64,000 bases of DNA from contig WIAF01000001.1 in NCBI GenBank assembly GCA_014055465.1, positions 806,001-870,000 of the forward strand, given 5' to 3'. The DNA comes from Nitrospira sp. CR1.1 (GTDB lineage: Bacteria; Nitrospirota; Nitrospiria; Nitrospirales; Nitrospiraceae). Shown one piece after another: positions 26,840 to 36,097 of the stretch; positions within the stretch are counted from its first letter, which is position 1, and every line of letters starts with the position of its first letter. The translations under genes were made by a program, and so were the position numbers. The notes beneath the pieces were generated by a model, which was given only the letters and a program-made list of their open reading frames with translations, did no database searches and was not told where the DNA came from.

Positions 26840-28360
26840 ATGAAGAAGATTCACGTTCAAGCACAGGTTGGGCGGGCGGAGAATGACGTCGCCGAGGTGC
26901 TGGTATTGCTCTGTTGCGAGGGCGCGTCAGACCTTTCGCCGGAAGCCGCCGCCATCAATACGCAACTCGGTGGGCAGCTCGCCGCCTTGATCCAGCGCGG
27001 GGAATTTGAAGGCAAGCTCGGCGAAGGGGTGTTAGTGCATACACAGGGCAAAGCCAAGGCGAAGCGACTGCTGCTGGCCGGCTTGGGGAAGGAAAAGGAG
27101 TTGCGGGTGGATGCGTTCCGCCAGGCGTTGGGTTCTGCAGTCAAACGCGTTCGCCAGGCCAAAGTGTCTTCATTCGGTGTGGTGCTGCCGGGCGCGGTGC
27201 TGGAGGAGATCCCCGTTCAGGACGTCGCGCAGGCTTTAGCCGAAGGCGCCATTCTCGGCAGCTATCAATTCACGGCGTACCGGAGCTCGAATGGCAGCAA
27301 ACCGATCGACGTCGAGCGGTTGACGATCCACATCGCGCAAACATCGCTGTTGCCTCAGGTCACCGAGGGCATCCGGCGCGGCGTGGCGACGGCGGAGGCC
27401 ACGGTCCTTGTTCGCGATCTATGCAACCATCCGGCCAATGTCATGACGCCTGGCCGTATCGTGCAGGAAGCGAAGGCCGTGGCGAAAGAACCGGGCGTGA
27501 AGCTGAAGGTGCTTGAACAGAAAGATATGGAACAACTCGGTATGGGTGCCTTGCTCGGTGTGGCGAAAGGCAGTCATGAGCCGCCGAAGTTCATTATTCT
27601 GGAGTACAAAAGCGCGAAGGCGAAGAAAGCCGAACCGCCGGTGGTATTGGTCGGTAAGACGATTACCTTCGACACAGGCGGTATTTCGCTGAAGCCGGCT
27701 GAAAATATGGAGCATATGAAGGCCGACATGACGGGCGGCGCTGAGGTGTTGGCGACGATGCGGGCTGCGGCACGGCTCAAGCTGCCGTTGCATCTGGTCA
27801 GCATATTGCCGGTCGCGGAAAACATGCCGGGCGGCCGCGCGATGCGGCCTGGTGATATCGTGAAGACGCTCTCGGGAAAAACCGTCGAAGTACAAAACAC
27901 CGACGCCGAGGGCCGGTTGATCCTCTCGGACGCGTTGGCCTATGCCACCCGTTACAAGCCGGCGGTATTGATCGATATCGCGACCTTGACCGGCGCCTGC
28001 GTCGTCGCGCTGGGCCAATTTGCCATCGGGATGTTCGGCAATAACGATCAGCTGAAAGAGCATGTCCGGAATGCAGGCATGCGGGCCGGTGAGCGCGTGT
28101 GGGAAATGCCGCTGTGGGAAGAGTACTTCGAACAACTGCGCAGCGATGTGGCGGATATGCGGAACATCGGCGGCCGTGGCGGCGGCATGATTACCGCTGC
28201 TCTGTTCCTGAGCAAATTTGTGGGGGACTGTCCCTGGATTCATTTGGACATCGCCAGCACGGACTGGAGCGAGCGCGAGCGAGCCTATCTCCCGAAAGGT
28301 CCAACGGGGATCGGCACGCGGCTGCTCATCCAATTCCTGCTCGACCGGACCTTGCCCTAG
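26840..28360 (+). CDS. pepA: Leucyl aminopeptidase (M17)
   Basis: A 506-residue cytosolic metallo-aminopeptidase. GGAGG at 26831 sets the start at ATG 26840, although the frame is open further upstream across queE. The active site is complete: LVGKTITFDTGGISLKPAE (catalytic Lys and metal ligands), MKADMTGGAEVL and NTDAEGRLILSDALAYA (signature with Asp/Glu ligands). An N-terminal macro-like domain precedes the catalytic one. Confidence 0.95.
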   Translation: MKKIHVQAQVGRAENDVAEVLVLLCCEGASDLSPEAAAINTQLGGQLAALIQRGEFEGKLGEGVLVHTQGKAKAKRLLLAGLGKEKELRVDAFRQALGSAVKRVRQAKVSSFGVVLPGAVLEEIPVQDVAQALAEGAILGSYQFTAYRSSNGSKPIDVERLTIHIAQTSLLPQVTEGIRRGVATAEATVLVRDLCNHPANVMTPGRIVQEAKAVAKEPGVKLKVLEQKDMEQLGMGALLGVAKGSHEPPKFIILEYKSAKAKKAEPPVVLVGKTITFDTGGISLKPAENMEHMKADMTGGAEVLATMRAAARLKLPLHLVSILPVAENMPGGRAMRPGDIVKTLSGKTVEVQNTDAEGRLILSDALAYATRYKPAVLIDIATLTGACVVALGQFAIGMFGNNDQLKEHVRNAGMRAGERVWEMPLWEEYFEQLRSDVADMRNIGGRGGGMITAALFLSKFVGDCPWIHLDIASTDWSERERAYLPKGPTGIGTRLLIQFLLDRTLP

Positions 28361-28434
28361 CGGTCACTGGTGCGTTCAGCAATATAAGCCGAGAGTCCAT
28401 CTGCTTCTCACTCAGATCGTCATAGTAGGGGGTT

Positions 28435-29586
28435 ATGACACTACGCGAGCACATCGGTCAGCTCTTCATGATGGGATTTACCGGGACCACGGTCAGCAAC
28501 GACCTGGCCTCGTTTCTCAAAGCCTACTCGCCAGGCGGAGTCATTCTTTTTCGGCGCAACCTCGAATCGGTCCAGCAGATCGTCGATCTCACCAATGGGC
28601 TTCAAAAACTGTCTCCGGCCTCGCCGCTACTGATTGCGATTGATCAAGAGGGAGGACGGGTCTCCCGGCTGCCCGCCGAATTTACGATCTTCCCGCCCTG
28701 CGCTCAGCTCGGACAGTGTAACTCCAGTGAGTTGGCCTATTCCGCCGCGGCCACTATCGCGAAAGAGTTGCGAGCCGTGGGGATCAATATGAATATGGCC
28801 CCGGTGCTTGATGTGAACAGTAACCCAGACAATCCTGTGATTGGCGACCGGGCGTTCGGCGCCGAGTCTGACCTCGTCGGGGAAATGGGGCTGGCCACGA
28901 TCGGCGGGCTCAAGGACAATATGGTCGTGGCTTGCGGGAAGCATTTTCCCGGCCATGGGGATACGGCGACGGATTCGCACAAGGAGCTTCCCGTGGTTGA
29001 CGCGGGGATTCAGCGGTTGCGCGAGACGGAGTTTCCCCCGTTTCAGCAGGCGATTCGGCAGGGAGTCGCCAGTCTCATGACGGCCCATGTGTTGTATCGA
29101 GCGTTGGATCCTGATGCGCCGGCGACTCTGTCTCCGGCCGTGATTCAGCGTCTCCTGCGGGAAGAGTTTCGCTATGACGGGGTGGTGTTTACTGACGACC
29201 TGGAGATGCATGCGATTATCGATCATGACGGGATCGGCGAAGCGGCTGTTCGGTCGTTCGTGGCCGGATGTGATGTGCTGTTGATCTGCAAAGATCAGGA
29301 CCGGGTCATGACGGCCATACAGGCGATGGAGCGCGCGGTGCAAGACGGCCGGATCACGCAGGAAAGACTGGAGCAGTCGTTGGCCCGTGTGGCGCGGCTC
29401 AAGGCGCGATACCTTCACCCCTATAAGCCGGTCACGATTTCGGACGCGCGCCTCGTGGTCGGGTGCCGCTCGCACAAGGTGCTACTGGACTCATGGCGCA
29501 AGGCCCATGCTCGTCTCCCCTCATCGAAAATGTCGGAGAGCCTCCAGTCGTCGGCGGCATTGGATTCACCGGTCGCGCATGCCTGA
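28435..29586 (+). CDS. nagZ: Beta-N-acetylhexosaminidase (GH3, NagZ)
   Basis: A 383-residue glycoside hydrolase family 3 enzyme of peptidoglycan recycling, releasing GlcNAc from muropeptides. LLIAIDQEGGRVSRL, the catalytic His/Asp loop KHFPGHGDTATDSH, and VVFTDDLEMHAI with the nucleophile Asp are all present. There is no signal peptide, as expected for the cytosolic Gram-negative enzyme. The C-terminal 50 residues are a variable extension. Confidence 0.93.
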   Translation: MTLREHIGQLFMMGFTGTTVSNDLASFLKAYSPGGVILFRRNLESVQQIVDLTNGLQKLSPASPLLIAIDQEGGRVSRLPAEFTIFPPCAQLGQCNSSELAYSAAATIAKELRAVGINMNMAPVLDVNSNPDNPVIGDRAFGAESDLVGEMGLATIGGLKDNMVVACGKHFPGHGDTATDSHKELPVVDAGIQRLRETEFPPFQQAIRQGVASLMTAHVLYRALDPDAPATLSPAVIQRLLREEFRYDGVVFTDDLEMHAIIDHDGIGEAAVRSFVAGCDVLLICKDQDRVMTAIQAMERAVQDGRITQERLEQSLARVARLKARYLHPYKPVTISDARLVVGCRSHKVLLDSWRKAHARLPSSKMSESLQSSAALDSPVAHA

Positions 29587-29769
29587 GGCATGACCGCATT
29601 CTGCCTGCCGGGGCCTAGTCAGGAACGTGGGGGGGAGGGTTCCTCCCCTCGCTCAGACACATGGGTGTTGATTTCCTCGTGGAGTTTCGGCGCTGGCTTT
29701 TCCTTCGTGGTTCTGGTTCACTAACGCTCGATCCGACTCATCTCCATCAACTCATCATACCGAGGGGCC

Positions 29770-30159
29770 ATGGCGATCAAGAAAGGTGACATTCTCGACG
29801 AGCGCAAACGATTTCCCGATTCCTGTGGGTTAGTGGTCAAGTGTACCGGTGGCGGTGAGGGTTTCCAGAAGATCTTCTGCTGCGGACATGAACTGACCGA
29901 AGAAGATCTCGTGCCAGAAATCATGTCGTCGAGGGGTCGAAAACGAGGAGCGCTGCTTCCCGGGGCTATGCTGGAGGAGAAGCGGCAGTTTCCTGATTCC
30001 TGCGGCCTTCGCCTCATGGTGATGGATGGCGGCGCCGGCCTTCAAGGGATTGACTGTTGTGGCCATCTCATTACAGCCGGCGCAGTGCACGGGTTGAGGT
30101 TTGGCCAACCGCTGGAGGAGGGAACTCCTCTGCCAACCGGTCCGGCAGGGCAAGCGTAA
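29770..30159 (+). CDS. Tandem PDSCGL/CCGH repeat protein, unknown function
   Basis: A 129-residue protein made of two related units with a 59-residue period. Each unit has (R/K)xFPDSCGL, then GGxGxQxI, then CCGH, with exactly 17 residues between the single Cys and the Cys pair (residues 19/37-38/40 and 78/96-97/99). An extra Cys sits at 25 in the first unit only. The conserved Cys3-His per unit suggests metal or cluster binding or disulfides. There is no signal peptide. I do not recognise the family. Its stop overlaps the start of the PsiE-like gene (TAATG), so the two are coupled. Confidence 0.75.
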   Translation: MAIKKGDILDERKRFPDSCGLVVKCTGGGEGFQKIFCCGHELTEEDLVPEIMSSRGRKRGALLPGAMLEEKRQFPDSCGLRLMVMDGGAGLQGIDCCGHLITAGAVHGLRFGQPLEEGTPLPTGPAGQA

Positions 30160-30680
30160 TGCCCTTACCAAGTATGCCGGGGTCAGATGAGAAATTTCAT
30201 CGGCCCAGTCTGCGCTGGTGGCTGGGTTTTATGGACCAGCTGGACCGGCTCGGGTATGTCGCGGCCGGGTTCAGCCTGCTGGCTCTCTGCCTGATTATCT
30301 TCGTCCATGCCTGGTACATCTTTCTGGCTCGACCCGTTCAGCTCGCGCTCCTTCCTGCCGCGCTCAAGTTATTGAACGATCTGCTCCTGGTCATCATTCT
30401 CTTGGAACTATTTCGCACGGTGGTGCGGTTTCTTCAGACGGAAGTGTTGGAATTAGAACCCTATCTCTCCGTGGGGATCATTGCCTGTACACGGAGACTG
30501 TTGACAGCCAGTGCCGAACTCTCTTACCAGCTTGAAGCAGTGGCCAAGGAAACGAGGCACGAGCTCTTCCAGCAATACATCATGGATGTCGGCTTGAATG
30601 TGGTCGTCATCATCATCCTGATCGGCGGGCTGTATCTGCTTCGCTCACGTCCGTCGACCGAGCGTCCGGCCCTCTCCTGA
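30159..30680 (+). CDS. PsiE-like phosphate-starvation-inducible membrane protein
   Basis: A 173-residue membrane protein from ATG 30159, which overlaps the stop of the previous gene. Four hydrophobic helices, with LLNDLLLVIILLELFRTVVRFL and YIMDVGLNVVVIIILIGGLYLL, resemble the PsiE family. The biochemical role of that family is unknown. The coupling to the tandem CCGH protein suggests that the two act together. Confidence 0.7.
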   Translation: MPLPSMPGSDEKFHRPSLRWWLGFMDQLDRLGYVAAGFSLLALCLIIFVHAWYIFLARPVQLALLPAALKLLNDLLLVIILLELFRTVVRFLQTEVLELEPYLSVGIIACTRRLLTASAELSYQLEAVAKETRHELFQQYIMDVGLNVVVIIILIGGLYLLRSRPSTERPALS

Positions 30681-30769
30681 GCACAAGGGTGGACCGAATA
30701 GCAGGGGGTGCTAGGTCCTTCTTGCCCTCCTCCTGTCTCTTATGGCATCATGCACCTCTTCTTGGAGGC

Positions 30770-31240
30770 ATGGTGGCCACATTGCTTGAGTATGTGGGAT
30801 CGGTGCATATCTATCTCGGACCTTACCGAGGGAATCCGATTGCCTTGTATTTGAGGCGTACGGAGACGGGATGCCAGATCGGGCCTCGCGCCTATCCGTG
30901 GAATGACGTGGTAGGGGCCGGTGAAACCCCCAATAAGGCCGCGGCGGATTTCGAAGAAAAATGGAAGGGCAAAGGGCTGGCTGCGGATATGTATTCAGGC
31001 CCGTCCTGGGAAGGTGGGATTAAGCCGGAACGGCCTGCCCCGCCGAAACCCGCCGCACCTCCGAAACCGGCAGCGCCTCCAGTAGCCGGTGCGCCTGCCG
31101 CGGCGGCTCCAGGTACTTCGGCCGCAACTCCCGCTTCACCTGCTCCGGCGGCGGCTCCAAAACCGACGACGCCCGCTGCGGCACCCGTCGCAGTCGCTCC
31201 CAAAGTTGCTCCGGTCGCTTCAACCGAAACCTCGTCCTAA
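30770..31240 (+). CDS. Small protein with Ala/Pro-rich tail, unknown function
   Basis: About 156 residues from ATG 30770 (GTG 30773 is also possible, with GGAGG just before). The first 75 residues form a compact domain (HIYLGPYRGNPIALYLRRTE, GPRAYPWNDVVGAGETPNKA). The rest is a low-complexity Ala/Pro/Lys tail with PPKPAAPPKP repeats, like tails that span the periplasm or bind other proteins. There is no signal peptide on this start. No family is recognised. Confidence 0.6.
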   Translation: MVATLLEYVGSVHIYLGPYRGNPIALYLRRTETGCQIGPRAYPWNDVVGAGETPNKAAADFEEKWKGKGLAADMYSGPSWEGGIKPERPAPPKPAAPPKPAAPPVAGAPAAAAPGTSAATPASPAPAAAPKPTTPAAAPVAVAPKVAPVASTETSS

Positions 31241-31274
31241 GGACTCCCTCGTCAAATTGTTGCAACAGCGGTGA

Positions 31275-32765
31275 TCATGCTTGTCGAGCGCTCGTGCTGT
31301 GCTCAACGGCCGGATTTGCGGCGAGTTTGCTCCGGCGTATGCCATACGTGGCATACACGATGATGCCGATGATCGTCCAGACAAAGAACCGGATCCAGGT
31401 CATCCAGGGAAGAAAATACATCAAGCCCAGGCAGGCCAGGACACCTAATATGGGGATGACCGGCATGAAGGGCATGCGAAATGGCCGGGGATGGTTCGGG
31501 TTCGTATAGCGAAGCACCATGATCCCGATACAGACGAGGACGAAGGCGAAGAGCGTCCCGATGTTCGTCATGTCGGCCGCTTCGCCGATGGGGATCAGCG
31601 CTGCCATGATTGCTACGGCGACGCCGGTCAAATAGGTCGCGTGATGAGGTGTTCGAAACTTTGGATGAACGCCAGACAGCCAGGGACCGAGAAGTCCATC
31701 TCGGGACATGGCGAAAAACACGCGAATCTGGCCCAGCATCATCACCACCAGCACGCTAGTGATTCCGGCGACTGCTCCTACCGCCACGATGGCCGCCCCC
31801 CATTTAAAGCCGGCCACCCGCAACCCTTCGGCCACTGGTGCGTGGATATCGATTCGTGAAAAAGGCACCAGGCCTGTCAGGACTGCCGCCACGGCAATAT
31901 ACAGCAGGGTACAGATGCCCAGTGAGGCGAAGATCCCGATGGGGAGATCACGTTGGGGGTTTTGGGCTTCTTCCGCTGTCGTTGAGACCGCGTCGAACCC
32001 GATATAGGCAAAAAACACGATGGCCGCAGCCGCGCCAACCCCGGCAAACCCAAACGGCATGAATGGCGACCAATTTGCCGTGTCGACAGAGGAGGTGCCG
32101 ACCGCGATGAAAAAGACGATCACGGCCAGCTTGATGAGGACGATGCCGCAGGTGGCTCGGGCGCTTTCCTTTACTCCGACGATTAAGATGCCGGTGACCA
32201 GGAGGACAATGACCGCGGCCGGGATATTCACCATCCCTCCGTCCGCGCCAGGTGGATGCGTGGCCCAATAGGGGAGTTCGAAACCGCAGAGTTTCAGGAT
32301 ATTGTTGAAATACCCGGACCATCCGATGGCGACCGCGACGCAGGCTACGCCGTATTCCAGAATGAGGTTCCATCCCGTCAGCCAGGCCAGGAATTCGCCG
32401 AGCGTGGCATAGGAATAGGTGTATGCGCTGCCTGCCACCGGGATCATAGCCGCAAACTCCGCATAACAAAGCGCGGCAAGTGCGCAGGTGACGCCGGACA
32501 GAATGAACGACAAGACGATCCCCGGCCCGGCTCCGGGTCGATGCGCATCGCCGACGATTGCGGTGCCGATGAGCACGAAGATGCCGGTGCCGATAATCGC
32601 GCCGATGCCAAGTCCGGTCAGGTCCCAGGCGGTCAGGCTCCGTTTCAGGCGATGTTCTGGGGCGTCGGAATCAGCGAGGATTCGTTCGATCGATTTGGTG
32701 CGAAACAGCGGATTGCCCACGCCGTGTCCTCTCTCCGGTGACGTCACGACCATGTTCGCTGTCAT
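31275..32765 (-). CDS. APC-family amino acid permease (cationic amino acid transporter-like)
   Basis: A 496-residue inner-membrane transporter with about 12 helices. TM1 carries the APC substrate-binding break GIGAIIGTGIFVLIG. AALCYAEFAAMIPVAGSAYTYSYATLGE and FFAYIGFDAVSTTAEEAQNPQRDLPIGI are the signature of the CAT/YfnA branch. The amino acid carried is unknown. It is followed on the same strand by no gene within 35 bases and is preceded by no clear operon partner. Confidence 0.88.
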   Translation of the reverse strand: MTANMVVTSPERGHGVGNPLFRTKSIERILADSDAPEHRLKRSLTAWDLTGLGIGAIIGTGIFVLIGTAIVGDAHRPGAGPGIVLSFILSGVTCALAALCYAEFAAMIPVAGSAYTYSYATLGEFLAWLTGWNLILEYGVACVAVAIGWSGYFNNILKLCGFELPYWATHPPGADGGMVNIPAAVIVLLVTGILIVGVKESARATCGIVLIKLAVIVFFIAVGTSSVDTANWSPFMPFGFAGVGAAAAIVFFAYIGFDAVSTTAEEAQNPQRDLPIGIFASLGICTLLYIAVAAVLTGLVPFSRIDIHAPVAEGLRVAGFKWGAAIVAVGAVAGITSVLVVMMLGQIRVFFAMSRDGLLGPWLSGVHPKFRTPHHATYLTGVAVAIMAALIPIGEAADMTNIGTLFAFVLVCIGIMVLRYTNPNHPRPFRMPFMPVIPILGVLACLGLMYFLPWMTWIRFFVWTIIGIIVYATYGIRRSKLAANPAVEHSTSARQA

Positions 32766-32783
32766 GGTGTCGTGAGTCCCGTG

Positions 32784-33560
32784 TCATGTGGTGGTCCCGC
32801 GTCGCGGAGGCGATGGTCGAAGCGCCGGGCGGCGTGAGGCTGCCTGCAAGAACGCCTCAAAGAGCCGGCGATGCAGCTGGTGGCGCTCAAACAAAAACTC
32901 GGGGTGCCATTGCAGGCCGAGAAAAAACGGGTGGCCGGGATGTTCGATTGCCTCGACGATGCCATCGGGCGCGGTGGCGCTGGCGATCAATGCGCGACCG
33001 ACGCCTTTCACCGATTGGTGATGGGAACTGTTCACCTTCATGCGGGGCCGTTGGACGATGCGTTCGAGCAGTGTGCCGGGTGCGATGGAGACGCTGTGAG
33101 AGACGTGGATAGCCGGCGTCGTTTGTCGATGGTGCAGCACATCGGTAACCTGGGCAGGAATATCCTGATAGAGGGTTCCGCCGAACGCAACATTCATCGT
33201 TTGCATGCCGCCGCAGATGGCCAGGGTCGGGAGATGGTTGCGGATGGCCAGATGGACAAAGTCTAATTCGAAGCTCGAGCGCCGGTGGGCGACGATCGGA
33301 AAGGTGTATCGTTTCCGTTCTCCGTACAGCGCGGGATCTAAATCCGGACCGCTGCCTGTCAGGAGCAGCCCGTCGATAGTCCGCAGGAGGCGGCGACGTG
33401 CCGCACGATCGGCCACAAGGGGCAGAATGAGCGGCACCCCGCCGAGTTCTTCGATCGCGCGGACGTATCGAGCCCGGAGAAAATAGGTGGGCTCTTTGCC
33501 GCCCCATTCCTGACGATCACCGGCATTGAAGTCGGGTGTGACTCCGATGACGGGTTTCAT
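32784..33560 (-). CDS. Class I glutamine amidotransferase-like hydrolase (PuuD-like)
   Basis: A 258-residue protein from ATG 33560 (MKPVIGVTPDFNAG); an in-frame extension upstream is not supported. The nucleophile elbow TLAICGGMQTMNVAFGG and the His-Glu pair in LGLQWHPEFL complete the triad of the gamma-glutamyl-GABA hydrolase family (peptidase C26). Its likely reaction is hydrolysis of a gamma-glutamyl amide; the substrate is not known. It lies 18 bases upstream of the amino-acid permease gene on the same strand, so the two may form an uptake-and-catabolism pair. Confidence 0.85.
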   Translation of the reverse strand: MKPVIGVTPDFNAGDRQEWGGKEPTYFLRARYVRAIEELGGVPLILPLVADRAARRRLLRTIDGLLLTGSGPDLDPALYGERKRYTFPIVAHRRSSFELDFVHLAIRNHLPTLAICGGMQTMNVAFGGTLYQDIPAQVTDVLHHRQTTPAIHVSHSVSIAPGTLLERIVQRPRMKVNSSHHQSVKGVGRALIASATAPDGIVEAIEHPGHPFFLGLQWHPEFLFERHQLHRRLFEAFLQAASRRPALRPSPPRRGTTT

Positions 33561-33561
33561 G

Positions 33562-34038
33562 CTATCGGATCGGTTCCAAGGGCAGCGGCAGGGGCTCCTG
33601 AGGCGTATAGTCCCCGGCCTCCCGCGCGGGCTCGCTCGAGGAGACACCGAGGAAGCGGATCGGTTTATCCCCCTTCAAATGATCCGGCGTAATAATGTAG
33701 GTGCCGTACATGCTGGGAACCCAGATGTTCTTTGCTGTCTGTTCGCTGCCACCTGAGAACCCGTAGGCTAAGCCGCCGACCACGCCTCCGCCAATTGCAA
33801 ATGCGAGTTTAAGCGGGAAGTAGATGATGGTTGCCAGTGCAGATCCTGCTTGAATGCCCACCCCGGAAGGGCTGGCATCATTCGAGGACACGGGGACGTT
33901 GGACGCACTGCCTGATTCTTGTGCTGCGACCGGCACAATGAGGATGGCCAGGGAGCAGATCGCCACCAGACCGAGAACCAAGGCGTTCGACCAGAGGCTG
34001 CGGCGTCTTTTAAAGGACACATTGGCAGAGACGTTCAC
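33562..34038 (-). CDS. Exported protein with glycine-rich membrane segment, unknown function
   Basis: A 158-residue protein with an N-terminal signal (RRRSLWSN, then a hydrophobic core ending in PVAAQE). A second hydrophobic segment, LKLAFAIGGGVVGGLAYGF, is rich in Gly. A C-terminal part follows with VPSMYGTYIITPDHLKGDKPIRFLG. No family is recognised. It ends one base before the glutamine-amidotransferase start and is probably co-transcribed with it. Confidence 0.6.
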   Translation of the reverse strand: MNVSANVSFKRRRSLWSNALVLGLVAICSLAILIVPVAAQESGSASNVPVSSNDASPSGVGIQAGSALATIIYFPLKLAFAIGGGVVGGLAYGFSGGSEQTAKNIWVPSMYGTYIITPDHLKGDKPIRFLGVSSSEPAREAGDYTPQEPLPLPLEPIR

Positions 34039-34193
34039 GTTGGGTGCCTCCTTCGTGCTGAAATGCTGACGGTGTGAATTAGAAGATGAGTGCCGATGAA
34101 CTGTCTACAATTGCGAGTACTCCGTTGTCGTTATAACAAATTCATCCCCATTTTCAAACCCCTTCCGCCTTTGTTGCCACCGCTCTTCGCTCT

Positions 34194-34652
34194 TCAGATA
34201 TCAGATGTCTCTCCCAAGTCTAATTCAAGGCGAATCCGGTCCGTCACCTGTTCGGGTTGCTCGTTGATCATGCGCCGGAGCTCTTCCGCGAAGCCTGCCG
34301 CGTCGATCACCTGGTTGAGTTGCTCGATGCCTGTGTGGAGGGCGAGGTGGAGTGCGCAGGTGCAGACGGATTGAATGAAGAGTTCATCAGCCCGACGCGT
34401 CACGTCATCCTGCTCGTCCTGGTCGCTCTTGTGTAGTTGATTTCCAAGCCAGGATGAAAACCCGATCTCCCGGCGAGCCTCCTCGAGGTACTCCTGGGCG
34501 ATGTCAATGCCGACCTGCACGCCACCCTTCCAACTGCGTTTCTTCACATTGAAGACACAGCGCAGATGGTCAGGCCGATGCTCCACGGGTTCGGGCCCGA
34601 AGAAAAATGTCACGCGGTACTGGCTTGGATCGGCTGTGGAAGGAATGCTCAT
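34194..34652 (-). CDS. Conserved protein of unknown function
   Basis: A 152-residue soluble protein from ATG 34652 (MSIPSTADPSQYRVTFFFGPE); the frame reaches 34709 but that part looks non-coding. The N-terminal half is beta-rich (LRCVFNVKKRSWKGGVQVGIDI) and the C-terminal half is helical and acidic. No signal peptide, membrane segment or known motif is seen. Confidence 0.55.
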   Translation of the reverse strand: MSIPSTADPSQYRVTFFFGPEPVEHRPDHLRCVFNVKKRSWKGGVQVGIDIAQEYLEEARREIGFSSWLGNQLHKSDQDEQDDVTRRADELFIQSVCTCALHLALHTGIEQLNQVIDAAGFAEELRRMINEQPEQVTDRIRLELDLGETSDI

Positions 34653-34745
34653 AGCTGGCTGAGAGCATTGTATCATTCCGAAGCGCTCAGAGCACCGCCT
34701 GATTGCCAAGTGGTTTCGATTTCGAAATGACGGTATGATGCGCCC

Positions 34746-35963
34746 ATGGATACCTCCTCACGATTCAGTACCCAGGTCAGCCGTATTCAGCAAGCCATTC
34801 GAGATCAACCGGGGGTTGACGGATGGCTCTTCTATGACTTTCGCCATCTCGATCCCATCGCCTATCGCGTGTTGTTGTTAGACCCCTCGATCCATGTGAC
34901 GCGCCGATGGTTCTACTGGGTTCCGGCGGTGGGGACGCCGGTGAAGTTACAGCATCGCATTGAACCGCATGTCTTGGAAGGGTTGCCGGGCGAGGCGCGA
35001 CTGTACGTCTCCTGGCGAGAGCAGCAGGCGGCGCTCAGGGCACTTCTTCAATCGGCCAAACGAATTGCCATGCAATACTCGCCGATGAATGCAATTCCCT
35101 ATCTCTCGCGAGTGGATGCCGGGACGTTGGATCTCCTGCGGAGCTTGGGGCTGGAGGTTGTCACGTCCGCTGATTTGGTTCAACAATTTGAAGCCGTGTG
35201 GGATGAGGCGCAGTTGGCCTCGCACCAGGTGGCTGCCACGGGGCTGCGGGCGATTGTGGATGAGGCGTTTGGGTTTATCGGGACTTCTCTGGCGGCCGGT
35301 CGTTCGCTCACTGAATATGGCTTGCAACAATATATTCTTGCCCGGATGCATGACCGCGGGCTGGTGACCTCGAGTCCCCCGATTGCCGCTGTCAACGCTC
35401 ATAGTGCAGATCCTCACTACGGACCGTCTCGCGAGGGCTCTGCTCCTATTCGACCGGGGGATCTGGTCCTGATCGACTTATGGGCGAAGCAACCGGGGCC
35501 CCGTGCCGTATACGCAGATATCACGTGGACCGGCTTTGTCGGAAAGATTGCGCCTGCCAGGCAGCAAGACATCTTCCAGATTGTCCGGCAAGCACGGGAT
35601 GCCGCAGTGGCATTCGTGCAAGCGCGTGTGCGAAAGGGCACATTCCCATTCGGGTGGGAAGTCGACGATGTGTGCCGGCAGGTGATTCAGCAGGCCGGAT
35701 ACGGGGAGTATTTCGTTCATCGGACGGGACATTCGATAGGCGAAGAAGTCCATGGCAATGGCGCGAACATCGACAATCTCGAAACCCAGGATGCCCGCCG
35801 ACTGTTGCCCGGCACCTGTTTTTCTATTGAACCGGGGATCTATCTTCCGGAAGATTTCGGTATCAGAAGCGAGCTGGATGTGTATCTCTCAGCTAACGAC
35901 GCGGTAGTGTACGGTCAACCGGTACAAACCGAACTCGTCGCGATTTCCCATCCCGCCACGTGA
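34746..35963 (+). CDS. Xaa-Pro-type aminopeptidase (M24)
   Basis: A 405-residue metallopeptidase with an N-terminal creatinase-like domain and a C-terminal pita-bread domain. All five metal ligands are visible: Asp in LVLIDLWAKQ, Asp in VYADITWTG, His in RTGHSIGEEVHG, Glu in SIEPGIYLPE and Glu in IRSELDVYL. There is no signal peptide. No Shine-Dalgarno precedes the ATG; a TATGAT hexamer ends seven bases before it, so the message may have little or no leader. Confidence 0.9.
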   Translation: MDTSSRFSTQVSRIQQAIRDQPGVDGWLFYDFRHLDPIAYRVLLLDPSIHVTRRWFYWVPAVGTPVKLQHRIEPHVLEGLPGEARLYVSWREQQAALRALLQSAKRIAMQYSPMNAIPYLSRVDAGTLDLLRSLGLEVVTSADLVQQFEAVWDEAQLASHQVAATGLRAIVDEAFGFIGTSLAAGRSLTEYGLQQYILARMHDRGLVTSSPPIAAVNAHSADPHYGPSREGSAPIRPGDLVLIDLWAKQPGPRAVYADITWTGFVGKIAPARQQDIFQIVRQARDAAVAFVQARVRKGTFPFGWEVDDVCRQVIQQAGYGEYFVHRTGHSIGEEVHGNGANIDNLETQDARRLLPGTCFSIEPGIYLPEDFGIRSELDVYLSANDAVVYGQPVQTELVAISHPAT

Positions 35964-35999
35964 GTCTGGTCTTATCCTCAGGGATGACCACGGCCTTTC

Positions 36000-36029
36000 T
36001 TGACACTCTTTACATCGGGCGGCTATCGT
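36000..36029 (+). promoter_or_regulatory. Sigma-70-type promoter for tatA
   Basis: TTGACA and TATCGT are separated by 18 bases, about 70 bases before the tatA ATG. Confidence 0.5.
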
Positions 36030-36097
36030 GAGAGATCGCATGGCCGAAGAGGTCTTGTGCCTGGTCGGCTCCTATTTGTCGAGGAAGGATACTGAAC

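Noticed and set aside
26112..26864. A 250-codon minus-strand open frame
   Set aside because: It is antisense to queE and the pepA start; no recognisable motif.
27419..28333. A 304-codon minus-strand open frame
   Set aside because: It is antisense to pepA, whose catalytic motifs are complete in the opposite direction.
29632..29648. GGGGAGG/CCTCCCC hairpin after nagZ
   Set aside because: No T tract follows and purine/pyrimidine runs make such pairing likely by chance.
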